DNA of 64,000 nucleotides from CAVONB01 sp963697205 (GTDB lineage Bacteria; Pseudomonadota; Alphaproteobacteria; Rhizobiales; Hyphomicrobiaceae): contig CAVONB010000010.1 in the NCBI GenBank assembly GCA_963697205.1, positions 248,001 through 312,000 of the forward strand. The letters are read 5' to 3'. The notes below the pieces were generated by a model that saw only the letters and a program-made list of their open reading frames with translations, ran no database searches and had not been told where the DNA came from. Below, one piece after another: positions 54,425 through 64,000 of the stretch. The first letter of the stretch is position 1; every line of letters starts with the position of its first letter. The translations under genes and the position numbers were made by a program.

Positions 54425-55848
54425 GCGACATTTCGCGCCTGGGCCTTGTCGCGCTGGCCGACGGCATCGCCGCCGGTGACGTGACGTCCGAATCCGCTAC
54501 CGCGGCCGCGCTCGACAGGCTCGAGTCGGTCGGACGGCACCTCAATGCCGTCGTCGCCGTCGACCGCGAAGGGGCGCTTGCCGCAGCCCGCGCCGTCGAT
54601 CTTGCGCGCCGGCAGGGCGACGCGCTGGGACCGCTCGCCGGCGTACCGCTCGCCCACAAGGACCTCTTTTATCGGCGCGGCCGGGTCTCAGCCTGCGGCT
54701 CCCTCATCCTGCGCGACTTCCGGCCCGATCACACCGCCACCGTGCTGGAGCGCCTGGATGCCGCCGGCGCCATCGACGTCGCCCGGCTGCACTTGGCAGA
54801 GTTCGCTATGTCTCCGACCGGCTTCAGCGCCCACCTCGGCCACGGCCTCAATCCATGGAGCCTGGTGCACTGCCCCGGCGGCTCGTCGTCGGGATCGGGC
54901 GCGGCCGTCGCAGCCCGCCTGGTGCCCGCCGCGCTTGGCACGGATACTGGCGGCTCCGTCCGCCATCCCGCCGCCATGTGCGGCGTCACCGGACTGAAAC
55001 CGACCGTCGGCCTCGTGAGCAATCACGGCGTCATGCCGCTGGTCCCCTCCTTCGATTGCGTCGGCCCTCTGTGCCGCTCAGCCCGCGACGCCGCCCGCAT
55101 GCTCGCCGTCATCGCCGGCCCCGATCCCGCCGATGGCACAACCGCGCTCGCACCGCGTCGCGACTACGAGTCGGGCCTCGACGGGCAGCTGCGCGGCCTG
55201 CGCATCGCCGTGCCGCAGCGCTACTACCGTGACGCGCTCGACACCGAGATCGAGCGGCTGACGGGTGAAAGCCTGCGCGTTCTGGCCGACGCCGGTGCCA
55301 CGCTGGTCGAGACCGACGTGCCGGATATGGCAGCGCTCAACGCGCTGGCGGCCGTGATGGTCGGTGTCGAGGCGGCAACCCTCCACCAGCGCTGGCTCGA
55401 GGAGAGACCGCACGACTACGCCGATCAAGTGCGCGCCCGCATAGAGCCGGGGCTGCATTACCCAGCCGTCCGCTACGCCGAGGCGTTGATGCTGCGCGGT
55501 GCGATGGCCGGTGAGTGGCTCGCCGCGGCGATGGGCGATGCCGATGTCGTGCATGTGCCCACGCTGCCCGTGCCTGTGCCAACCATCGAGGCGACGACCA
55601 GCGGCACGCCCGCAGACGTCGCCGCCGCCATCGGCCGGCTGACGCACTGCACGCGTGCGGTCAACTATCTTGGCTTTCCCGCCATGGCCGTGCCGAGCGG
55701 CTTCACCACCAGCGGGTTGCCCGCCTCGATGCAGCTGATCGGCCGCCCGTTCGCCGAGGCGACGCTCATCAAGGTCGCCGACGCCTATCAGCGTCTGACC
55801 GACTGGCACGATTGCATGCCGCCACTGGCAACATCCGTGGCGGCCTGA
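54421..55848 (+). CDS. Amidase (amidase-signature family)
   Basis: Amide hydrolase of 475 residues with the Ser-cisSer-Lys triad. The Lys is in LAHKDLFYRRG, the glycine/serine-rich signature in CPGGSSSGSGAAVAARLVPA, and the nucleophile in LGTDTGGSVRHPAAMCGVTG. The C-terminal NYLGFPAMAVPSGF and GLPASMQLIGRPFAE are also typical. It may act on a small amide or on the ring-opened product of the downstream HyuAB proteins. It starts four bases inside the small upstream gene and is followed 65 bp later by hyuA on the same strand. Confidence 0.93.
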   Translation: MSDISRLGLVALADGIAAGDVTSESATAAALDRLESVGRHLNAVVAVDREGALAAARAVDLARRQGDALGPLAGVPLAHKDLFYRRGRVSACGSLILRDFRPDHTATVLERLDAAGAIDVARLHLAEFAMSPTGFSAHLGHGLNPWSLVHCPGGSSSGSGAAVAARLVPAALGTDTGGSVRHPAAMCGVTGLKPTVGLVSNHGVMPLVPSFDCVGPLCRSARDAARMLAVIAGPDPADGTTALAPRRDYESGLDGQLRGLRIAVPQRYYRDALDTEIERLTGESLRVLADAGATLVETDVPDMAALNALAAVMVGVEAATLHQRWLEERPHDYADQVRARIEPGLHYPAVRYAEALMLRGAMAGEWLAAAMGDADVVHVPTLPVPVPTIEATTSGTPADVAAAIGRLTHCTRAVNYLGFPAMAVPSGFTTSGLPASMQLIGRPFAEATLIKVADAYQRLTDWHDCMPPLATSVAA

Positions 55849-55913
55849 CCGGCACCGGCAATATCACGCGCGCCGCGCCGACGCGGTCGATGCAATTGGA
55901 ACGAGGACGAGGA

Positions 55914-57995
55914 ATGACGGTCAGGCTGGGGCTCGATGTCGGCGGCACGTTTACCGATCTTGTGCTGGACGACGGCACCGGCACGGTCCGCGCGCGCAAG
56001 GTGCCGACCACGCACGACGACCTGATGCGGGGACTTCTCGACGGACTGGCTGCGCTCGCCGCCGACGAAGGCATTACAGCCGATACGCTTCTGGCCCGCA
56101 TCGATCTCATCGTGCACGGAACGACGGTCGCAACCAACGCCGTGCTGACCGAGACCGGCGCACGCACCGGCTTACTGACCACGGCCGGTTTTCGCGACAT
56201 TCTTGCGATGCGTCGTGGCCTGCGCGAAGCCTTCTACGACAACAAGTATGTCGCCCCCGCGCCGCTCGTGCCCCGCTACCTGCGCCGCACTGTGACCGAG
56301 CGCGTCACGGTCACCGGCGACGTCCTGACGCCGATCGAGCCTGCCGATGTGCGCGCAGCCTGTGCCGTGTTCGCCGCCGAAGGCGTCGAGGCCGTCGCCA
56401 TCGCCTTCATGCACAGCTACAAGAATCCGTCGCACGAGCAGACCGCTGCTGCCCTCGTGCGCGCATTGATGCCGGAGGCGTTCGTCACCGCATCGCACGA
56501 GATCCTGCCGGCCATCCGCCTCTATGATCGCGCCAGCACGACGGTGTTCAACGCCTACACCGGCCCGATCGTCCATCGCTATCTCTCCCGCCTGGAGGAC
56601 GCGCTGCGTCAACGCGGCTTCGGCGGCCGCCTGCTGATCATGCAGTCGAACGGCGGCACCGCAGCCCCCGGCGAGGCGGCCCGCGCGCCCGCCCGTCTCA
56701 TCCTCTCCGGCCCCGCCGCTGGCCCCGCCGCCGGCACCGCCTCCGCCGAGCCGACCGGTTTTCGCGATCTCCTCGTCTGCGATGCCGGCGGCACGAGCTT
56801 CGAGGTCACGCTGATCCAGGACGGGCAACCCTTGCTCGAACGCCAGCAGGACGTCGACCGCCGGCGCATCGCGCTGCCGGCGCTCGGCATCCACACCCTG
56901 GGCGCGGGCGGCGGCAGCATCGCCTGGGTCGATGGCGGCGGCCTGCTCCACGTCGGCCCCAAGAGTGCCGGTTCCATGCCCGGCCCCGCGTGCTACGCGC
57001 GCGGCGGCACCGAGGCGACGGCGACCGATGCGGCGCTGATGCTCGGCTATCTCGACGCCGACGATTTCCTCGACGGTCGAATGCCGCTCGCGCGCGACCG
57101 TGCCGAAACCGCCGTCGCCCGTCTGGGCGAGCGCCTCGGCCTCGACACCGTCGTTACGAGCCGCGGCATCGTCGATATCGTCGCCGCCAACATGGCCGCC
57201 GGCATCCAGACCGTCACCGTCGAGCGCGGCCTGGACCCGCGCGACTTCATCCTGGTCGCCGGTGGCGGCGCGGGCCCGCTGTTCGCCTGCCGCATCGCCG
57301 AGGAGCTCCAGATGCCCGCGCTGCTGGTGCCGGCGATGTCGGCGACGTTGTGCGCCTGGGGTGCGCTGTTCGCTGATCTGGCCTCCGACCACACCTCGCC
57401 GCTCAACGCCCGCTTCGATGCGCTCGATAGCGATTTGTGGCGGGCAAGCCTGGCGCGCCTGCGCGAGGCGGGCGATGCGCTGCTGGAGCGCGACGGCATC
57501 CCGCCCGGCCAGCGCCGCTTCGAGGCCTCCGCCGACATCCGCTATGTCGGCCAGTACGACGACATCACCGTGCCGCTGCTGGCCGACGAGTGGGACGGCG
57601 CGTCCCTCGAGGCTCTGATCCAGCGTTTTCACGCCGCCCACGACGCGCTCAACGGCTACGCCTCGCCGGAGCAGCCGTGCGAGGTGACGGCGCTGCATCT
57701 GGCCGCCCGCGGCCTCGTCGCCAAGCCCAAGGCCTCGGTCGTGCGCCGCGAGGCCGCCAAGGTCGCCCGCCCGAAGCAACGGCGCATCTGGCTCGAGCAG
57801 GGCGCCGTCGAGGTGCCGGTCGTCGACGTCACCGCCATGCGCATCGGTGAGGTCGTCGCCGGTCCCGCCATCGTGGAGCTGCCCGGCAGCACGCTCGTCC
57901 TGCGTCCCGGGTTCGTCGCTGGCATCGATCGATCCGGCAATCTTCTGGCTTATCTTTCCGGTCGCAGCGACTTCGCCGCGCGATTGAACGGGTGA
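55914..57995 (+). CDS. hyuA: Hydantoinase/oxoprolinase subunit A
   Basis: ATP-binding subunit of the hydantoinase/acetone-carboxylase/5-oxoprolinase family, 693 residues. The N-terminal ATPase motif is LGLDVGGTFTDLVLDDG. HGTTVATNAVLTETGARTG, then LIMQSNGGTAAPGEAARAPA and LLVCDAGGTSFEVTLI (a second ATPase-like Asp-Gly-Gly) follow, and the C-terminal region ends in a beta-rich lobe. It opens cyclic amides such as N-methylhydantoin or 5-oxoproline at the cost of ATP, with HyuB. ACGAGGA precedes the ATG at 55914. The stop overlaps hyuB (GTGA). Confidence 0.94.
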   Translation: MTVRLGLDVGGTFTDLVLDDGTGTVRARKVPTTHDDLMRGLLDGLAALAADEGITADTLLARIDLIVHGTTVATNAVLTETGARTGLLTTAGFRDILAMRRGLREAFYDNKYVAPAPLVPRYLRRTVTERVTVTGDVLTPIEPADVRAACAVFAAEGVEAVAIAFMHSYKNPSHEQTAAALVRALMPEAFVTASHEILPAIRLYDRASTTVFNAYTGPIVHRYLSRLEDALRQRGFGGRLLIMQSNGGTAAPGEAARAPARLILSGPAAGPAAGTASAEPTGFRDLLVCDAGGTSFEVTLIQDGQPLLERQQDVDRRRIALPALGIHTLGAGGGSIAWVDGGGLLHVGPKSAGSMPGPACYARGGTEATATDAALMLGYLDADDFLDGRMPLARDRAETAVARLGERLGLDTVVTSRGIVDIVAANMAAGIQTVTVERGLDPRDFILVAGGGAGPLFACRIAEELQMPALLVPAMSATLCAWGALFADLASDHTSPLNARFDALDSDLWRASLARLREAGDALLERDGIPPGQRRFEASADIRYVGQYDDITVPLLADEWDGASLEALIQRFHAAHDALNGYASPEQPCEVTALHLAARGLVAKPKASVVRREAAKVARPKQRRIWLEQGAVEVPVVDVTAMRIGEVVAGPAIVELPGSTLVLRPGFVAGIDRSGNLLAYLSGRSDFAARLNG

Positions 57996-59764
57996 CTGCG
58001 ATGACGACGACCGACACGCCCAAAATCGATCCGATCTCGATCTCCGTCTTCCAGCGCCGGCTGCGCACGGTGACCGAGGAGATGGCGCTCACCTTGCTGC
58101 GCACCACCCGGTCGCCGATCCTGTGCGAGGGCCGCGACTTCGCGACCGGCCTCTACGACCGCGACGGCAGCATGCTCGAGCAGACCGAGTATACCGCTCT
58201 GCTCGGCTTCGCCCTGATGCCGTCCTTGAAGTACATCATCTCCTACTTCGGCGACGACATCCGCCCCGGCGACGTCATCTTGCACAACGACGTCTATTCC
58301 GAGGGCAACCAGCTCAACGACGTCGGCGTCTACAAGCCGATCTTCCACGACGGGCGCCTCGTGGCCTGGTCCGCCGCCAAGGGCCACCAGGCCGACATCG
58401 GCGGCAGCGCACCCGGCGGCTACAATCCCGAAGCGCGCGAGGTCTGGCACGAAGGCTTGCGGATCACGCCGGTGAAGATCGTCGAGGCCGGCGTGCTGCG
58501 CCGCGACGTGTGGGATTTCCTGATGGCCAACGTGCGCCTGTCGATCGTCGGCGAGGACATGAAGGCGACGATGGGGGCCTGCGCGGTCGGCGAACGTCGC
58601 ATCGTCGAGCTGCTGACGGCGCGCGGGATGGCTTGGTTCGACGGGCACAAGGCGGCGCTGCTGGATGCCACGGAGCGGCGCGCGCGCGCCGAGATCGCCA
58701 GCATCCCCGACGGCGCCTACACCGGCGAAGCATGGCTCTACGACGACGCGATGCACGCCGGCAGAAAGCACCGCATTTGCGTCGAGATCACGGTTGCCGG
58801 CGACGAGATCACCTTCGACTTCACCGGCAGCGCGCCGGAGACCGACGGCTACGCCAACTCCGCCCTGCATGCCAGTACGTCGGGCCTGATCCTGTCCTTC
58901 CTGATGCTGATCGATCCCGACATCCCGCACAACGAGGGTCTGCTGCGCCCCGTGCGCATGGTCTTCCCAAAGCCCTCGATCGTGAACTGTACGCTGCCGC
59001 ATGCCACGTCCTACGGCAATCACCTCACCCACCAGATCGCCAACGCCGTGCACCGCGCGATGGCCGCCGCGCTGCCGCGCCAGGTGACGGCCGGCTGGGA
59101 CCCCGCGCTGCTGGTCATCCCCTCCGGATATCGCCGCGACACCGGTCGCCGCTACGTCGACTTCTGCCTGTTCGCCTGCAAGGGCGGCAGCGGCGGCACT
59201 TACGGCGCCGACGGCTACGATCACATCGGCACCATCATGACCGGCGGCGCGCTGGCCGCGCAGGACCCCGAGGTCCACGAGGTGCAGAACCCCCATCTGA
59301 TCGAGCACTTCGAATATTGGCCCGACTCCGCCGGCGCCGGCCGCTGGCGCGGCGGCTATGGAACCCGCGCGCGTTGGCGCATGGACGGCGAGAAGGTCGT
59401 GGCGGTCACGATCGGCCAAGGCACCGAAGCCGGCGAGGAGCCGCAAGGCCTGTTCGGCGGCCGCCCCGGCACGTTGAACCGCATCGCCTACCGCACCGCC
59501 GACGGCAAAACGTTCACGCCGCGTCCCCACAGCATCGTGCACGGCCTCGATCACGCCATCGTCGAGCAGGAGGCCGGTGGCGGCGGCGGCTGGGGCGACC
59601 CCCACGAGCGCCCCGCTGAGCTCGTCGCCGCGGAGGTGCGCGACGAGCTTCTGTCGGTCGAAAAGGCGGCGCAGGACTACGGCGTCGTCGTCGATCCCGT
59701 CACATTCGAGGTCGACCGGCAGGCAACCGCGCGGGCGAGGGCCAGGCCGGCCGATCGAACGTGA
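57992..59764 (+). CDS. hyuB: Hydantoinase/oxoprolinase subunit B
   Basis: Partner subunit of HyuA, 590 residues from a GTG at 57992 that overlaps the hyuA stop (ATG at 58001 is the alternative). Family features: TLLRTTRSPILCEGRDFATG, DVILHNDVYSEGNQLNDVGV, SAAKGHQADIGGSAPGGYNP and DITFDFTGSAPETDGYANS-like strands. The conserved C-terminal EAGGGGGWGDPHERPAELV is also present. With the amidase and small upstream gene it makes a four-gene compact operon for hydrolysis of cyclic amides. Confidence 0.94.
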   Translation: MTAMTTTDTPKIDPISISVFQRRLRTVTEEMALTLLRTTRSPILCEGRDFATGLYDRDGSMLEQTEYTALLGFALMPSLKYIISYFGDDIRPGDVILHNDVYSEGNQLNDVGVYKPIFHDGRLVAWSAAKGHQADIGGSAPGGYNPEAREVWHEGLRITPVKIVEAGVLRRDVWDFLMANVRLSIVGEDMKATMGACAVGERRIVELLTARGMAWFDGHKAALLDATERRARAEIASIPDGAYTGEAWLYDDAMHAGRKHRICVEITVAGDEITFDFTGSAPETDGYANSALHASTSGLILSFLMLIDPDIPHNEGLLRPVRMVFPKPSIVNCTLPHATSYGNHLTHQIANAVHRAMAAALPRQVTAGWDPALLVIPSGYRRDTGRRYVDFCLFACKGGSGGTYGADGYDHIGTIMTGGALAAQDPEVHEVQNPHLIEHFEYWPDSAGAGRWRGGYGTRARWRMDGEKVVAVTIGQGTEAGEEPQGLFGGRPGTLNRIAYRTADGKTFTPRPHSIVHGLDHAIVEQEAGGGGGWGDPHERPAELVAAEVRDELLSVEKAAQDYGVVVDPVTFEVDRQATARARARPADRT

Positions 59765-60068
59765 GCGCCGCCTCGACCCCGACGGCCGAGCAGCCCAACG
59801 GCCAGCTGAAAGAGATCCGCACCGACGGCAACTGCGTATCCTAGTGACATATCCCGGTTACGGGCCGTTAAGCGAGCCGGCAGCCGCGACGTCGCGCCCG
59901 GGGCCTCCAACCATTATGTTTGCCGCGTATGCGTGCTAAGGCCCAGCATGATGCGGTCGAGCGATGCGCGGTCAAACAGGCGACTGTGCGCGCGTCGCGC
60001 CGGCTTGGCCCAATCGCGGTGAGCCGCTTCGGGCCGTTTCGGGCCGCCACATCAATAGAGGGCGCCGC
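59765..60068. other. Intergenic region between hyuB and the RND adaptor
   Basis: 304 bp. A 27-codon reading starts at the GTG overlapping the hyuB stop (59761-59844) but is too short to claim. No other gene is seen. AGAGGG at about 60057-60062 is the adaptor's ribosome-binding site. Confidence 0.4.
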
Positions 60069-61451
60069 GTGCTGGACAAGCAGGAACAAGTGGGGGACGT
60101 CCCCGACCGGGGCGCTTCGCCGTCCGGTAGCGCGCAGGCCGACACCGGATCGGCCGGCACCGGACAGATGACGCCTCCGCGCACGGGCCCGCGCATCGCC
60201 CGCTGGCTCGCGTCCCTGGCCCTGGTCGCCGCCGTGCTGGCCGCCGGCTTCGCCGTGCAGCGCTATCTGGTCGCCACCCGCCCCGAGGCGCCGAAAAGGG
60301 TGACGACAGAGCGTCCGCGTCCCGTGGCGACTGTCGTGGCCACGCCCGGCGACATCCAGCCGATGCTGCGGCTCTACGGTCAGATCTCCGCCGGCCGCAG
60401 CGTCGATCTGCGCACGCTCGTCGCTGGTGAGATCGTCGCCATCGCCCCCGGGATGATCGAGGGCGGACGGGTCGCCGCCGATACCGCGCTGGTGACCATC
60501 GAGCGGTTCGAATACGAAGGCGCGCTGGTCAAGGCCCGCGCGGATCTGGCCGAGGCGCGCGCCCAGATCGCGGAGATTGAGGCGCGCGTGCGCGCAGAGG
60601 AGGCTGCCAGGTCGCGCGCCTCCGAGCAGAGCGACATCGCCGCCCGCGAGGTGGACCGCCTGTCGAAACTCGCCGACAAGGGCACGACCAGCGAAGCCGT
60701 GCTCGACACCGGCAAATCACGTCTCTCCGTTGCCCTGGCCGCCGTCGAAGCGCGCGACAACCAGATTCAGGTCCTCAAAGCGCAACGCACGCGTCTGGAA
60801 GCGTCTGTCGCCCGCCTGACGTGGAACGTCGACAAGGCCGAGCGGGATGTGAAGAACACCACGCTGCGGGCACCTTACGAGGCCATTGTCTCCAATGTCG
60901 CGGCGGAGGTCGGCCGCCTCGTCAACATCAACGATCGCGTCGCCACTCTCGTCGCGCTGGACCGCATGGAGGCCCGCTTCACCCTGTCCGACGCCCAGTA
61001 TGGGCGCTTGGTGACCGAGGGCGAGGCGATCCAAGGTCGCCCCGTCGTCGTGCGCTGGCAGGGCGGCGTCACCGGCATCGAGCTGAAGGGCAGGATCGAC
61101 CGCGTGTCGCCAGTCGTCTCGGCAGCCACCGGTGGCTTCGACGTCTACGCGCGACTGGAGCGCACGCCGTCATCGGAAGTGATGCGGCCGGGCGCCTTCG
61201 TGACCGTCGAAACACCGGACGTGGTTTATCGCAACGTCGTTCGCCTGCCACAGAGCGCCGTGCATCCCGGCGGCACGGTGTTCGTCGTCGGCGACAAGGG
61301 CCGCTTGTCCCAGGTCCCCGTCACGGTCGCCGGCTACGATGCCGATCAGGTCCTCGTCCGTGGCAATCTGCCGGCCGGTGCCCGGCTCATGACCAGCCGC
61401 TTGCCCGACGCCGGGCCCGAGGTGCTCGTCCAACCGCGCGACGACGGGTGA
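60069..61451 (+). CDS. RND efflux periplasmic adaptor subunit (HlyD/MFP)
   Basis: Membrane-fusion protein of about 460 residues from a GTG at 60069 (AGAGGG upstream; ATG 60168 gives 427). Order: a cytoplasmic N-terminal tail, one anchoring TM helix (WLASLALVAAVLAAGFAV), a lipoyl/barrel strand (RLYGQISAGRSVDLRTLVAG), a long alpha-helical hairpin at about 160-270 rich in Ala/Glu/Arg, the return lipoyl half (NTTLRAPYEAIVSNVAAEVG) and a beta-barrel domain. It links the inner-membrane pump to an outer-membrane channel. The RND permease follows four bases after its stop. Confidence 0.9.
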   Translation: MLDKQEQVGDVPDRGASPSGSAQADTGSAGTGQMTPPRTGPRIARWLASLALVAAVLAAGFAVQRYLVATRPEAPKRVTTERPRPVATVVATPGDIQPMLRLYGQISAGRSVDLRTLVAGEIVAIAPGMIEGGRVAADTALVTIERFEYEGALVKARADLAEARAQIAEIEARVRAEEAARSRASEQSDIAAREVDRLSKLADKGTTSEAVLDTGKSRLSVALAAVEARDNQIQVLKAQRTRLEASVARLTWNVDKAERDVKNTTLRAPYEAIVSNVAAEVGRLVNINDRVATLVALDRMEARFTLSDAQYGRLVTEGEAIQGRPVVVRWQGGVTGIELKGRIDRVSPVVSAATGGFDVYARLERTPSSEVMRPGAFVTVETPDVVYRNVVRLPQSAVHPGGTVFVVGDKGRLSQVPVTVAGYDADQVLVRGNLPAGARLMTSRLPDAGPEVLVQPRDDG

Positions 61452-61454
61452 GCC

Positions 61455-64000
61455 ATGGCCGACCCGCGCGCCCCCGATCTCAACCCCATCAACGGTCTCA
61501 TTCGCGGCTTTCTCGGCCACCGCGTCGCGCCGAACCTGATCGCCATCATCATGTCGATCGCCGGCCTCGTCGCGTTGACGCGGATGAACACCCAGTTCTT
61601 CCCGACCACCGAGATACCGACCATCTCCGTCTCAATCGTCTGGCCCGGCGCCAGCGCGCAGGAGATATCCGAAGGCATTCTCGACATCGTCGAGCCGGAG
61701 ATCCGCTTCGTCGACGGCATCGACAAGGTGAATTCCTATGCGGTCGAAGGGCTCGTGCGCATCACGCTCGAGTTCAAGGAAGACACCGACATGCAAAAGG
61801 CGCTCTCCGACATCGAGAGCGCCATGGCGACCATTACCACGCTGCCGCAGGACAGCGAGCGCCCCGTCATCACGCGCGTGCAGCTCTACGAGACGGTTGG
61901 CTTCGCCGTCGTCTCCGGACCGTTCGAGGAGGCGGTCCTGCAGGACAAGGCGATGGTCTTGCGCGACCGGCTGCTCGACGCGGGCATCGACCGCGTCACC
62001 CTCAGCGGCAAGCGCGATCGCGAGATCTGGGTGGAGATCCCCTCGGCCTCGATGCAGCAGCTCAACCTGTCCGCGCGCGACGTCGCCGACCGCATCGCGC
62101 TCGTCAGCCAGAACCTGCCGCTTGGCAATGTCGAAGGATCGATCGACCGCAGCCTGCGTGCGCGTGGGCGCATGTCGACGGCCGACGGCGTCGCCACCAT
62201 CGAGCTCAAGGCCTTCGATAACGGGCAGAAGATCCGCGTCCGCGACATCGCAGTGGTCAAGGAATCCTATGAGGAAGGCGCCGCGCGTCACTTCCGGGAC
62301 GGCCAGAAGGCAATCGTGCTGAACGTGCAGCGCGCGGTCACGGGCGACACGCTGAAATCGATGCAGGCGATGCTTGACACCGTCGCCGCCCTGCGCGCCG
62401 AAAGCCCGCCGACCCTGAACATCGAGGCCTTCGACATCCGCTCCAAGATCGTCGATCAGCGCATCCGCATGCTGTCGACCAACGCCCTGCAGGGCTTCAC
62501 CCTGGTTGTCCTCGTCCTGCTCGTGTTCCTAAACGCCCGCGTCGCCTTCTGGGTGGCGCTTGGCGTTCCCATCTCGTTGCTGGCGACCTTCGCCTTCATG
62601 CTGATGACCGGCCAGACCATCAACGCCGTCTCGCTGGTGGCTCTCATCCTGGTGCTCGGCATCATCGTCGACGACGCCATCGTGGTCGGCGAGGAGGCCG
62701 TCACGCGTGCCGAGCGCGGCCTGGAGCCGCGCGCGGCCGCCGAGGCCGCCGCCACGCGCATGGTGCTGCCCGTCATCGCGTCGACCTCGACCACGCAGGC
62801 CGCCTTCCTGCCGATGCTGCTGATCACCGGCGTCATCGGCCAGATCCTTGCGGCCATCCCGCTGGTCGTGATCGTGTCCCTGTTTGCCTCGCTGATCGAG
62901 TGCTTCCTGACCTTGCCCGCCCACTTGATGCACGCGCTGAACGGCATCAAGCGTGCCGCCGGCCGCCCATTGACCGCATTCGGCCGCAGCGCGCGCGCCG
63001 TCCGCACCAGCCTCGATCGCGGCTTGAATGCCGTGCGCTACGGCCCCGTCGCCTTTCTCGTCGGTCTGGCCTACCGGTGGCGCTACGTCACCGTCGCGGT
63101 GTCGGTGTCGGCACTGATCATGGCCGTCGGCCTGGTGTCTGGCGGGCGCGTCGCCTTCACCTTCTTTCCTGCCCCCGAGCCCGAGTTCGTCTATGCCAAC
63201 GTGACCTTCGCCCCCGGCCTGCCCGAGGAGCAGCGCATCGCCGCCCTGGATCGCGTCGAGCGCGCCGCGCGCGATGCCGAGCGCACGCTCGTGGGAGAAA
63301 AAGGCGAGCTCGTACTCGTGACTTACACAGTGCTCGGCCAGCAGGGCAGCTCGCGCGGCGAGAACCTCGCGCAGGTCCAGGTCGAGTTGTCGCCCGGCGA
63401 GGAGCGCGACGTGCGCACGCCGGCGTTCATCGCGGCCTGGCGCAAGGCCGCACCCGCCATCGTCGGCATCGATACGCTCGCCGTCCTCGGCCGGCGCGTC
63501 GGCCCTCCCGGCTCCGACGTCGACGTCCGCCTGACCGGTGCGTCGCTCGACGCATTGAAGCGCGCCGCGCTTGATCTGCGCCGCACGCTGGAAGGCTACA
63601 GCGGCCTGATCGGGCTCGACGACAACCTGCCGTTCGGCAAGGCCGAGATCGTCTTGGAATTAACGCCGCGCGGCCACGCGCTCGGCTTCACGACAGAGCT
63701 GGTGGCGCGTCAGGTCCGCGCCGCCTACCAGGGTGCCATCGCCGTCCGCTTCGCGCGCGGCGACGAGGAGGTGACGCTGCGCGTGCGCTCCAGCGAACGC
63801 GATCGCGAGCGCGGCATTTCAGGCCTTCTCGACCTCAATCTGCGCGCTTCCTCCGGCGCCAACGTCCGGTTGGCCGAAGTCGTTAGCGTCATCGAGCAGC
63901 AGGCCTTCTCGGTCGTCCAGCGTTTCGATGGCAAGCTCGCAGTCAGCGTCACGGCCAACGTCGACAGCGCCGTCACCACCGCCGGTCAGGTTCTTGAGTC
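61455..64000 (+). CDS. RND efflux transporter permease (AcrB/HAE1 superfamily), cut by the right edge
   Basis: Proton-driven efflux pump, at least 848 residues here and about 1,030 expected. The first TM helix (RVAPNLIAIIMSIAGLVALT) is followed by FFPTTEIPTISVSIVWPGAS, the usual porter-domain start. Porter subdomains and TM2-6 follow, with the proton-relay Asp pair in the TM4 stretch LGIIVDDAIVVGEEAV. The second half begins near YRWRYVTVAVSVSALIMAVG, and the C-terminal TM bundle is missing. The AcrB-like order with an adaptor just upstream argues for a drug or metabolite pump; the substrate is unknown. Confidence 0.93.
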   Translation, partial: MADPRAPDLNPINGLIRGFLGHRVAPNLIAIIMSIAGLVALTRMNTQFFPTTEIPTISVSIVWPGASAQEISEGILDIVEPEIRFVDGIDKVNSYAVEGLVRITLEFKEDTDMQKALSDIESAMATITTLPQDSERPVITRVQLYETVGFAVVSGPFEEAVLQDKAMVLRDRLLDAGIDRVTLSGKRDREIWVEIPSASMQQLNLSARDVADRIALVSQNLPLGNVEGSIDRSLRARGRMSTADGVATIELKAFDNGQKIRVRDIAVVKESYEEGAARHFRDGQKAIVLNVQRAVTGDTLKSMQAMLDTVAALRAESPPTLNIEAFDIRSKIVDQRIRMLSTNALQGFTLVVLVLLVFLNARVAFWVALGVPISLLATFAFMLMTGQTINAVSLVALILVLGIIVDDAIVVGEEAVTRAERGLEPRAAAEAAATRMVLPVIASTSTTQAAFLPMLLITGVIGQILAAIPLVVIVSLFASLIECFLTLPAHLMHALNGIKRAAGRPLTAFGRSARAVRTSLDRGLNAVRYGPVAFLVGLAYRWRYVTVAVSVSALIMAVGLVSGGRVAFTFFPAPEPEFVYANVTFAPGLPEEQRIAALDRVERAARDAERTLVGEKGELVLVTYTVLGQQGSSRGENLAQVQVELSPGEERDVRTPAFIAAWRKAAPAIVGIDTLAVLGRRVGPPGSDVDVRLTGASLDALKRAALDLRRTLEGYSGLIGLDDNLPFGKAEIVLELTPRGHALGFTTELVARQVRAAYQGAIAVRFARGDEEVTLRVRSSERDRERGISGLLDLNLRASSGANVRLAEVVSVIEQQAFSVVQRFDGKLAVSVTANVDSAVTTAGQVLE

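Noticed and set aside
59761..59844. A 27-codon reading overlapping the hyuB stop
   Set aside because: The GTGA overlap is suggestive, but the peptide is too short and has no known counterpart.

Overview
The window is high-GC, densely coded chromosomal DNA of an alphaproteobacterium, most likely Hyphomicrobiales (Rhizobiales). The pointers are two DUF2865 genes, two DUF1287 genes, a gluQRS, an OpgC-type acyltransferase, a ccmBA/acnA/DUF1223 block, a divergent tesA/ybbA/ybbP block, and Rhizobiales-style intergenic palindromes near 34.4 kb. The genus cannot be fixed from the sequence alone.

Layout. 0.0-6.8 kb: a GNAT acetyltransferase (cut by the left edge), a Bax inhibitor-1 membrane protein, the YbbP-YbbA ABC exporter divergent from the TesA esterase, ThpR and a pterin dehydratase. 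6.8-20.6 kb: paired DUF2865 envelope proteins, an SDR dehydrogenase, a VOC protein, an OpgC/SGNH operon, an AEC permease with a candidate small RNA in front of it, two tandem DUF1287 proteins (one with a 21-residue repeat array), gluQRS, a frameshifted AlkA-type glycosylase and a GMC oxidoreductase. 20.9-26.8 kb: a secreted phospholipase A2-like protein, a DUF1592/DUF1588 plus Tat-exported DUF1552 operon, a carboxylesterase and an HNH nuclease. 26.8-29.3 kb is gene-poor and carries a one-strand cluster of the hexamer CGCAAC. 29.3-33.7 kb: GST, DsbB, a YqaA/DedA-like protein, a LysR regulator divergent from a small protein, and a crotonase.

33.8-39.7 kb is an accessory segment with lower GC. 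It holds a tandem 81-bp palindromic repeat, an IS1182-type element whose transposase has a premature stop, small membrane or exported proteins, a G12 run, a Crp/Fnr regulator and a 22-bp inverted-repeat element. 39.7-49.4 kb returns to ordinary genes: an acetamidase/deacetylase operon, two exported proteins, ccmBA, an aconitase broken by a one-base insertion, and a DUF1223 protein. 49.5-53.6 kb: an M3 oligopeptidase and HtpG. 54.2-59.8 kb is a compact amidase-HyuA-HyuB operon, and 60.1-64.0 kb is an RND efflux adaptor plus permease cut by the right edge.

Functional themes are envelope maintenance (TesA/Ybb, OpgC, DUF1287, DsbB, RND), amide and cyclic-amide hydrolysis (acetamidase, amidase, HyuAB) and central metabolism (AcnA). 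Two probable housekeeping genes (alkA-like and acnA) each carry a one-base insertion. Either the assembly has indel errors or these genes are decaying, and this must be settled before loss of function is claimed.
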